Origin: Nereocystis luetkeana
Taxonomy: Eukaryota; Sar; Phaeophyceae; Laminariales; Laminariaceae
Assembly: GCA_031213475.1 (NCBI GenBank)
Contig: JARUPZ010000010.1
Span: 5,930,776-5,994,775, forward strand
Direction of reading: 5' to 3'
DNA: 64,000 bases
This document shows positions 48,313 through 59,900 of the stretch, one piece after another. A program made the translations under genes and the position numbers. How positions within the stretch are numbered: position 1 is the first letter of the stretch; the number at the start of each line of letters is the position of its first letter. Under the pieces are notes generated by a model, which ran no database searches, was not told where the DNA came from, and saw only the letters and a list, made by a program, of their open reading frames with translations.

Positions 48313-51300
48313 CTAGCTGTCCATCCCATACCCTGTCGACACAAACAGCCTCGCGAAGAACTTGTTCACGAACATGCCGTTCGGGTCCCATTTGGTGGCG
48401 ACGCTCTTCAGGAGCGGCAGGCGGCCCGCGAACGCACGCTGCAGCTTTTGGGTAGCGCCTACGATGTAGGCCTCGCTCCACTTGGCCCAGTGTGGCAACG
48501 CTGCGTCGGAACCGTCCTTTGGTGGTAATGTTGTACACAGGTTGATGCAACGTCGTCGGAGCAAGGGGGGCGTACCAGCCACATGAGTGAGCATGGTTCG
48601 CGAGGCGCGATCACCGATACACGTGGCCTTTGGCGAGTTAATAACTGTGAAGTATGTGCGTGAATCCGCGGTATATCGTGTTGCCTCGAGGGCGGAAGGT
48701 ATTGAACGTCTTGAATTACTGTGGTATATTAATTAATAAAAGTTTTGGCGTTGCATCGTAGATTTTTTCGAATGTGACAATCGGGAGCATTGCTGATTGT
48801 AACATCCCGCCGCTGCATTAACACGTACCAGGTATACAGTATGAAGCGCGTGTAAAGCGAGCCCCCCCCCCCCCCCCCCCCGCTCCCCCCCCTCGTCCAT
48901 TTTCAATGTATGGGATTAAGTGTGGAATTTAGTATGTCTGGGAACTGGCGCCACGCGTGTGGTTCCGACAAATACCAAGGTTACCCACGTCGGACAAGTC
49001 CGATAGATCGAATATATCAGGTACATCAGATATATATATATATATATATACCTGGTATATATATATTGTACATACCAGACATATCAGATATACCGGATAC
49101 ATCAGATAGATCATATAGACCAGAAATATCAGACAGACCAGATGAATAAGATATATCAGACATATGAGATAAGTCAGGTAGAGCAGATGGACGATCTAGA
49201 TATCCCAAAACCTGCCGTTGATGCATGTCGTGCAGCATGCGTACACCGTAGTACAAGGTCCAGCCCAGGAAACATGTCCTACATTAGATCAAGCAGATTA
49301 TACGGCTCCCGCCCGGCGGCAACAGGAGAGCTAGATCATACATACATTTCAGGAATCGATCTGCTCTCTGAAATACCTAGACCATGAAGTGGAATAGTTC
49401 TGTGGATGATCTATAGATGATCTGTAGATGATCTGTAGATTTCCTGCACGATGTGTTGGAGGTTGCTACACTGTACCCGGTACAACGGTGTACCAGTACC
49501 CATTTTAACACCACCCTGTGCCAAGCCCAATAGACCTGGTCTTATCTCTACTGACGTGGTTTTATCTTTTACTACTGAAAAAAGGATTCCGTGCTATTTT
49601 CGACTAGCTTTTTTTCTCGTGACAAAGCCGATTTTCCCTGGTCTTATTTATCTCCCGAATAATAGGCTTAAAACAATTGTTACCCCAACGTACTTGGTAT
49701 GTCCAGGGCTGTTCACGGGTCGGGTTAAATCTCGCGGGTCGGTCGGGTCGTGTCGGGTCGTGTCGGGTCGGGTCGAGTCGGGTCGGGTCGGGTCGGGTCG
49801 GGTAATGGTGACCGAAGCCGATCCGTGAGGATTTGAAAACCTCGTGACCCGATCAGATCCGACCCGACTCGACTCGTGAGATTTCAAAAACTTCCTCAAA
49901 CCGACTCGCGGGTTGGGATCTCATCACCCAGTGAGTGCCCTGCCTCTTTCGAAAAATGTTCAAAGCCCTTATCTTCACCGGAGCGCTAGTCGTTACCCTG
50001 ACCCTAACCTTAGCGGCATCCCTGCACCTATACCCTACCCACAGGGCTTTTGTACTTACGTGGTATGGGTGAACCCTTTCGTTTTTTTTGCAGTGTCGGC
50101 TATATACTGGTATTATTACGGGGTATAATAGTAAGTAGGACCACATATTGTTAGTAACAGTAGCGAAATATATAGGGTTTTTTGTGTGTACTGTAGGCCC
50201 TATTCAATATGGCCCCCCGTAATAGTTAACAGAGCATACCACGCCGGCCGATAATATAGTAAACGCTCTACATTTTCATTATTATAACACACAATAATAT
50301 CGATAGTAATAGCGGCCAGAGGGTGGCATCAATTTCCCATTCTTCTGAACCCTGCGTACAACCGCAGCAGATGCGTCTTGATAGGCTGCTAAAGAAAGGC
50401 TGATATACTAGGGTGGAAGTTGAGGCGTCGGCAAACTTAGATCGAATCGAGCGGAAGGAGAACTAGAGCTGCCGCCCCCCCGCTGTTGCCATGGTTGGTG
50501 GTGACTGTTCTCTTTGCGACGGTTGAGCTCTTGGCGCATTATAGTGTTGCTACAATTCTAATGTCCGGCCGATGTCCGAACTCCCCCCTGCTCTGGACTG
50601 CCAGAACGTAGTTTGCAAACTTTAAGAACGAGATAACGCAGCGCTGCACTACTGCTTCGTACGTTTACTCCTCTCTAGGCAAAACAGTGAGGTTATTCCC
50701 CTTCATATCGAAATCACCTACTACTCTTGCATTTCAATGCTGTGGAAAAACGACCACACGCCATATCCACCGAACCACACAAGTCCAAGTCGTGTCCTCT
50801 GAAACATACATGTATGGCTGGTTGCAACGTGTAGCGGTTTTGAAACCGTTGAAGACAAGACCTGCCACGCCGTTCAAAATATGCTTTCTGGCTGAACATT
50901 TAGCTGCTATACTGTGCAGATGATTAACCTCGGCGGGCGTGAGACGGGGCGTGTGCGTGTGCATCGTCTTTACATTACTTTCTACTCATCCCATCTAGGC
51001 GCCCACTTGAATTGTATATACAAATGATCGCCCCTTCGCTCACTTTCAGCTTGATGGCCAACCAAGCGTCGGCGACTTTGGTGTTGAAGTCCTTCAGTCG
51101 GGGAGTGCCGACGGCCGAAAGCACTTCGATCCACAGGAAGACGTCTCCCTGCCTCCACAAAAACGGGAGGAGAAGGAGGAGGAGCAGAATCATGAGAAGA
51201 AAGCGAGTTTTGATAACCACGGAACGAAGTGCCGAAAGCACGCATGGCGCGCACGCAACCTGCCTGCCGCACAACCCTATGGCCACGGTAATGGTGTAAA

Positions 51301-53343
51301 ACACTAATCTGATTTGGCAGCTCCTACCACTTTGTACCTGAATATAAGGAGATTTTTTTTTATATAATACTCATGTACAAACCGCCCTTATATTTAGGTA
51401 CAGAGCAACTCGTTTTTTGGAGCCCCGCCATCAGTCAGGAAGGTTTTGCCCGAAACGTGATCCACCCCTATCGTAGCTTGCGTCTCTGGCCTGTAATATA
51501 AACCCCACTTGTAGTCTGATGGGAACGCTCAACGATAGTTATATTTATGGCCAGAGTGGTATGAAATGCCAGGTACCTGATACGTACGTATACATACTTC
51601 GTATATACGTAGCCGGTATAAACGTCGATGGAAATACACACAGCGTTCTTTCACCCTGGTATTTTACCAAGCGACGTTGTTCAACGGCCCTTACAGTCCG
51701 AGCTCGTTCCGCGGACTACCCCGTCGAGCATCCATGACACCAGTCACGAACACTACAATTACTGCTACTACTACACAGATGACCAGGACCCCCCCCCTCC
51801 GACTACGGCCATGTATGAAAATGAGTGAACCCCCCCTCTCCCATCCTGCACACTGTGAGCGTAAATGTATCCTCGTGGAGACATTGGACAATGTAACGAA
51901 CCCCACAAGGTATCGGCAACCTCTCAATTCGGTACGCCAAACGTTATGCAACATTATTCAATATCTCCACAAAGGTTTGTTTACGCCTACGTTCTGGACG
52001 GGGGGGGGTGGGGTCTCCGACCACCTGTGTACCACTACTCTCTGTCACTACTCCAGTGGGTGAGCGATAAAAATGCGGAAAACGTCGCAAAGCATCGCGT
52101 TCGATCGAGGAATGCGTCAAGGGGGGGGGGGGGGGGCGGGGGCGGGGGGGGGGGGGGGGGGGGGAGTTACCTCTTTGCCGTAAGCCGGGGAGATGGGGCT
52201 GTCGCTGTGCTTTGTGAAGCGCATCTCAAGGGCGACGTTGAGAGGCATGGTGCCCTCATCCTCGGCGAAATTCTTGATGATGGCAATCGTTTCATGGATG
52301 GCCTTGTACGCGCTGATAAGAAACAGTAAGGAGAAGAGGTAAGGGTTGTCGACGACGGGCGGGCGATGCGAGGGGCTGCCATAAAAAAATGAAGCGAGCA
52401 TCCATCTTCGTTTGGAAACCCGTGAGTCTATCTTCGACATATATTTTTTTTTCAAAAAGTTCCTAAATATCAGGTATGGAACACGCCTTATTGTCAACTT
52501 TGTTTCGGAAGATTTTCCCCTAGTGTCAGGTATGGAACACGCCTCGGAACCACAAAACTGGCCAGCTCCGGCCCGCGTCCTTAATCTTCGATGAACGGGC
52601 TTCTATTGAATTTTGATGTAGCACCGATCGAGATGTTCAAGTAAGAACGCACTCCCGAAGGATTATTGTGGAATGGGAGGTGCGTGTGACTCGACGGTTA
52701 TAGATAGTAGTGGGGCTTCATGCTGGACTCTTGAACAGTAGTAGTCGGGGCTACGGTGCTGATGCTGGGGGAAGTAGTACCAGGCAGGGAGTTGCGACGG
52801 GAGGGTGGGGGGCGTCGGGGTAAGCAAGTATTTGTGTGTGATTTATGTGTGACCTGCACCGTTTGGTGGCAACCACGTATCACCATTAGACTATTGCGGG
52901 ACATAAACAGGTATATATATATAATATGTACAGCAGTAGTCTCGATGGACATACGTGTTTAGTGACGGTGGAATACCCGACAGCCTATACTATATCATGC
53001 TGAACACAGCGGTAGGCGATATTGTGGCTTTCGTCGGCGGGCTAGGCCGCAACACCCGGTGCTTTAAAACGTTCTTTCTCGGAGCGCTCGTGTGGCTAAG
53101 CCAAAGCAGTCGTCATATACGCCGGAGGGGAAGATGCTCTCCGGGTTCCCTCGTCGCGACCATTTGTCGCGAGAAATGAGCAGTCGGTACGCACGAGAGG
53201 CTTACATATGTACTCTTATTCTGTACCGAGTGGCGAAAACAAATGTCAGCCTGTGCGTCTTTGAATCAACCAATGACCGATGCAAACGAACTACGAGTAC
53301 ACTGCTGCTATTGTTGTCGTTGTTGTTGCCGTTGTCGTTGTCG

Positions 53344-53386
<43 letters not shown>

Positions 53387-53941
53387 GGTTGTTTTTGTTA
53401 TTGTGGTTGCCGTTGTTGTTGTTGTTTTTGATGGTGTTGTAGTATTGTTGTTGTGTTGTGTTGTGTTGTTGTATTGTTGTTGTTGCTGTTGTTTCGTACT
53501 GTGGTCGTTGTTGTTGTTGTTCTCATATTAACTCTCAAATCAAGGCGTCCGTGGTAACACAACAGTGCTGGAGACCTAGGAAGATAAAAAACCTCCATAA
53601 CGTACTGTTGTGGTACGGCCAAACCTAAGCAAATGCCAAAGGCAAGACGTCATCTACCAACACAGCACGCCCATACCAAGGTACAGGCAGGTCGTCCAAC
53701 CATTTTGATTGAGGAGGATAAAAAAAGGGAACCAACCATCATTCCACGAAGAGCGGAACATAGTCGAAGGCATGCCGCTGCGACGCTCACCTTGTGAAGT
53801 CAGGGTCGCACTTGATACACACCTACCGGCAAGGCGGACAGCAGCAGCCCGACCAAAACACGCGTAGATGGTGATTGAAGATTATACGAGACGAGAAAAG
53901 GGGTCGCGCAAAGGTCTTCGCATAAGCTCCAAGGTTTACAG

Positions 53942-53978
<37 letters not shown>

Positions 53979-56900
53979 CATACACGGGTTGATCAGCAAC
54001 CGGGTGGGTACTCCTTTTCCCTCTTTTTTCTCCCTCTTTCTGTACAATAGCCGCGAGCCCGGAGTGGTTGGGGGGTTCGAATGGGACATATCTACTGTAC
54101 ACTCATCCCAACGTTAGGGCGGTTGTTTGGCCGGTCGAGCTCCCTATATTAGTGTACCGGTTGAAGACATGTGAAAAGCCAATTAACTTGGGTAACTACA
54201 ACCGACCGAGAACTTGCAGCTCTTTTTGACGGGGGGGGACAACGAGACACGATTGTCGCAAAGATCACGATTAGCTTTGTCCTCTGCATCGCCTCCAGCA
54301 ACAACCCCCGCCTGTGTTTCTTATCCGCTGTCTACGCAGCTAAACGCATGAATCCGCGCGCCCCCCCTCGAAGTTTGAAGTCGTTCAAGGGTCGATAAAA
54401 CACCAATTGCGGTTTTGGTTGATTTAGTTGCGCTTTTAGTCGATTAGGACCTTCCTTCTTTAGATGATATTTACCGAGGCCTTTGCCCATTCACAGGACA
54501 GTCGTCCAACGTCGCAGGAACCAGGTTTCTGTTGAAGTTGAACTGGCGGGTGGCTAGACAATGATAGATTGCTTTGGAGCAAGAGCGAGAGTTGACGCTC
54601 GAAGCGCACACTTCGTTAGCCCAGACAGCGGCAGCGCATGTTTGCTGTTTAATGAGAGAGTGCTGCGTGTTGAGGCTCTGTCTCTGCGAGGAGAGATGGG
54701 CAGGTGGCACCGAAGCGTCTGTAGAGATTCACGTGTGATCTATAAGAAAGACATATGTTCGGAGAGACGCTTATTTTGTGGCCAAATGAGGGAATTGAAG
54801 AGAGACCGTTGGTCTCGAAAGAAGAGAACAGGAACACGTGAACAAACATCAAGCCAAGAGGAGAAGGAGTGATCGAAGTGGGCGTGCCCGTCACTTGATC
54901 TGCACGAGACAATGCCCACGCGACGGAAAGGCGCACTGCACGGGCTGGTGCACTACTCGACAGTCCATCCTACAGCGACGTTCCCAGCGCCGATGCTTAG
55001 CAACTTTCCCGGCATCGACACTGACGGTGATCCCTGTACTATGCAGTACCTCGACGACAAGGAACAAAGCCGAGTCTCAGTGCTTTACATTCGTTGGACA
55101 GATCATTGACGCCGCCATGGTCGAATCCATGGTCGATCATGGACGGGCCATGTGGTCAATCGTGGCTGACCAGGACCGGGCCCGTGGTCGACCATGGTCG
55201 ACGACCATGACGTACACCATGACCGGTACCATGGGCCCGTGGACAGTGCCACCGACGATTCCATGTCGGCCATGGTCGATCATGACTTCGCTCATCGATG
55301 GTCCCATGGGCCCGTCCATGGACGAAGCCATGACCGACACTTGGTCGATCACGGCCGGAGCCGTGGACGATCTCGGTCGACCATGGAGGCGTTCTACGAT
55401 AGAGGTTCACCCTAATTTTTCTGAGGCTCCTCACTTGAGGAGCTCCATGCCTCTTCCGAAAACTTATTTCAGCTAAAATCAAAATGCATCGCGGCTAATA
55501 GTCCAATGGCCCGAGTCTACAAAACGTTTTTTTCGAAATCAAGATTGGCATTACGGCGAGTTGGGGTCAAGGAACCCCGTCTTTCAGAAACAAAATGGCG
55601 GAAATGCGCTACCGCTATCGTAGAACGGGTCCATGGCACCGTTCAAAACCACTTGTGGTCTAGGCCCGTCCATGTACGGTCCAAATAATGCAGATAATCG
55701 CTGGGGGGGGTGGCACCACACAAAACATCTGATGAAAAAAAACACACAGCTCAAGCTTTAGGGGGCCAGTTCGTTGTGCATTTTTGTCCTTACAGAAGAG
55801 GCTTTGTCTTGAACGATTCTGTCGCTACGCAAGCCACCGCACCGCACGAACGAGCACAAGTGCCCAACCAAACGCCATCTACTGGTCTCCAACTCCTGGG
55901 GGTAAGAATAACACGCGGCTACTGTGCCAACCTCTCACTTCTGTGTCCGACACCGGGTAGCCGTCGGTGCTGTATCTCTGCCAGTGAATCGCCTGGGGGG
56001 GATGGGTGCCCCGAGGTACGTGTACACGATGACGTAGCGCGCGTGGGACGAGGGTGGGGAGGGTGTATAGAATCAGTCGTCTCACAAGTCCAACAGCGGG
56101 GCGTGAGGGGGGTGGTGGGAAGAGTTATGGTTCGCTTTACGAGTACCTTAAGGGAGGGGGGGGGCGAGGGTGTGTGTGGAGTAGGAAGAGTGGCCAGAAA
56201 AGTAGTATGGCTGGGCGAAAGGAGGATCGGAAGGCGGTGCGAGCTATGATAGAGGTAGGGCACGTTCTAGCCGAACTACGTCCAATTTACGGAGCTCCTA
56301 CGCTGACCGTACGCGTAAGGCGTTAACAATCTCCGATCATGTCTTAGGCTCGCGGCTTAATGTTGATGTCAACGTTGAGCATAGGCTCCGGAAAGGCTAT
56401 TACAAATGGATTTAGTGCGGCGCTCTTCTCTGAGCACAGGTGCTTACAGAGCTGCACATTCTTAAATTCAACAAAATCTCAGCCTGGAAGCCTTGACTCC
56501 GAAATTCTGAACACGGTATGTCGCCCGCTGTATAGCCCTACGCCATGAGATTGCTCGTCGGGTCACTCTCGAGTCGGTTTTTACTTACTCTTAATATGGA
56601 TATCCTCCAGGGAAGATCCCCAGAAAAATGAGATGGTACATACCCTACTGCAGCACGTGTCGGGGGAGGAGAGGTATAACACCGTCTCATAAGTTGTACG
56701 GCGGGAAAGGAGGAAGGGAGAGAAGGTGCGGAGGAGGAGGAGGAGGACGAGGGGGAGGGGGAGGAGGAGGAGGAGGAGGTGGAGGAGGAGGAGGAGGAGG
56801 AGGAGGAGGAGGAGGAGCAGGAGGAGGAGGAGAAAAAATAGCCTACACAAGCATCTCGGTAGGGGCAAGAAGCCGAAGTTTGTGTTCAGGATGCCTACTG

Positions 56901-59900
56901 TGCTATTGCGGTACTTGGAGTTTCTCAAGTGGTGTTGGGGATGAGAAAGAGGGGGGTGGACTGCGGAATCCACGATACCAATCGGCCCATTTTTGACCAG
57001 CTGGAGAGCCTTTGGTTAAACCCTTCTCGGCGTTGCTATTACGGTACTTCCCTCACAGATCCAAAGTGCCTCCCCTCCCGACCTCATTGAAGCTGTCATC
57101 CATATGCCAGTCCGTCTCAAAAGCGGTTCTTAGTAGGATGCAGCTCACCCTTCATGCGACTCGCCAGACACCTCACGGCGCTTCGCGCTTGGTGCAAGCA
57201 ATGTCTGTGCCTGGTCGGTGAACACCCGACATGCTCCGTCCCGGCATTGTAGGGATGCCAGGGTCTATGGTCATACGACTACGGCCGTGCATGATATCGA
57301 GTACATAGCTCCTGTCGAGTACACTCCCCCCCCCTCCCCCTTGCCGCATGAAGCGGTGTCGGAGCAGAGGGACAAATCAACGGAGGCCGGAGGGTTGGGG
57401 GTGCCTACCACGCAAGTCGATCGGGGGGATATTTACAGACACAACAACCACGAGCAAGGGAGAAGTCCGACCCGTTTCACAAACCGAGAGGGGAACTCAC
57501 CACCACCAGCGACGTGAACTAAGATAGGGGTCGGCACTGCACACTTAGCGCCTTTTGATCGGACTCTTTCTGACCGACGGAGCTCCTTAAGGGCATTGGC
57601 AGGTACGGAGGTACCACCCAAAATGTCGTGTTGGACAAAATACGTTATTTGTTCGCTTTTAGACTACAGTAGCCCACGGGATTGCTCGTCGGATTCAAGG
57701 CCTACCCGCTTTCTCATATATGTCAGTTTGGGGAGAAGGGCATGGGACCAACTAGCGGTGAGGCATCAGCGGTACGTAGTACTTTCGAGCCAGAAATTAT
57801 TTGTGACGGATGGCGCTTCTCAACCAGTCTCAACCTATAATAACTTCTACCCAACATTCTTCGTTTTTTACCATTAAATCTCACTACGAGTACAGGCCTG
57901 TATAGGCCATGGGGTTGCTGATCGGCTCAATCACAAATGTGAGATTCTTCTTGAACACCAGTATTCGGGCGCCCCAAGTGAGGAGCCTCAGAAAATGCTC
58001 AGAAACCTTTCAGAAATTGCAGGTTCACCCCTCTGCAGTAGCATGTACCTGAAAAACAAGAACACGCTAAGGAGGTACTGCAACATAGCTGCACGTGCAA
58101 ATTGTTTATGCGTATGCATGTATGTATGTACCTGCCCAAGCGACGTCTCGTACGAGACCTCTCCAGTGGTCTTTAGCGCCGGCTCGAAGGCGAGGGCTGC
58201 CGCCTTGGAATACAAGGACACCAGCGCAGGCTTATCACCGAACTTTTTCACCTGTGTGCGCGTGCGTGTGTCGGGAGGGAGGGAGGGGGGGGGCTCGTGA
58301 AAACAGGTTTCGCTCGGACCGCTCGGTCATTTCCGCAAGACGCACCAATGATATTAGTAGAGTCGACGCAGTCTGAACACAGGGGCAACGGGGAACACAC
58401 ACAAAACGTTCGCCATCATGCCCTGTTCGGGGCGCTGACAGGGTACAGTATTGTTTCGCGGGCGCGGTTAGACCGTCTTCAAGCTAAAACGATGAACAGA
58501 CGAGGCGCTCGGTGAAATGGGGAAGGCTCTTCAGGCTATATATACCGACGAGAGCATGATATTTGATTGATGCGGTTAGAGTTTAGGAGAAGCAGAGTGA
58601 ACCAACAGCGCGCATGATTGTTTGGGATCGATTTTCGGGGTCGCTGTTTCATACCAGAAGGTATAATAACTCACCCGTCGTAAAAAGCTGGGGTCTTTCG
58701 CTCGGGTCTGCCGGCTAATACTCCAACGCCTTTACGCCCTCGTTTCTGCTGCGGTAGTGCTCAGTGCCCCTGTCCTTTGTTTACGCTATCGGTGTTTTCG
58801 TTCGGTAAGCGTCGCTCCCACTGGTTAGCCGCTGGTTTGGTTCTTGGATCGTTTGCCGATTCGTTTGGTACGACGGTGCTTCCATGCACTGACTGCACTA
58901 TGAAAGGGGGGGGGGGGCTAGTGTTATAGTCATAACCCCCGATGGACCCAATATCCATGTATCCCGCCACGTTTACACATCGTGTTTGGTCTTGATTACT
59001 ACGCTCCACCGGAATAGTGTGGCTATGGACCGTGCGTAGTGTGAACGGATTTGGTTGCTAGCTGGTTTTCTCGTGTTTCCGTCTACCTCCCGGGCTGCGA
59101 TGACGTTAATGATGGCTGCGACAACGGCGTTGTGGAACCTAGGCCGACCGTTTCTTCACCTCTCTCTCTTTCTGCCTCTACCCCCCCCCCCCCCACACAC
59201 AAAAGCAAAACAATTCGTCTGACGCCGTCATCCGTATGCAAGTCTGCGTCACAAGCGGCCCTTAGTAGGATAAGGCTCACTCTTCAAGCGAGTTGCCCCA
59301 GCACCTCACGGCGCTTCACGATTGGTGCAACGAGCAATGCCTGTCTGGTCAGCGAACAACCGACGTACTCAGGCGCGGCATTGTAGAGATGCGAAGGTCG
59401 ATGACCACACGATTGCGGCCATGCATACCATGAGTACACCCACCCCGGCTACCTCGATTATGTTTACAAGTACATCGCACGAAGATGGGGGGGGGGACGC
59501 TGTGGTTGGATGGTACTATCTCCATCATCGTTGGAAGGTTATACTCACCAGGGGCAGGGCCAGCTCGGTTCCGAGGTTGGTCTCGAGGAAGTCGGTGATG
59601 CTGAAGTTGCGGTCGAACCAACTGGTTGGCGTCTTTTGGTCGGTTCCGGAGGACGAGCCCTCGTCCTGCCGCCGAAACATCCAACCATTGTTAGAGGAGC
59701 GTGCTACGGTTTGACACGGTAGGGGCGCGCCTCACCAATCATTGTGAGGCTCCTCGCTGGAGGAGCTCCATACTACAGTAGTCACCCGAAAACGACCCCT
59801 TGTAGCGCTGCAGTGTACAGGCACACCTATTCTTATTCGGAGTAAGTTGTTCCCGAAACAAGAGTGCAGTGCAAAGGGGGTTAAACTCGATGGAAAATTC

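Noticed and set aside
52955-53179. Plus-strand frame with a hydrophobic start
   Set aside because: Lies in an intron of the minus-strand gene; no domain or splice support.
53280-53531. Poly-Val, poly-Leu and poly-Cys frames
   Set aside because: TTG microsatellite.
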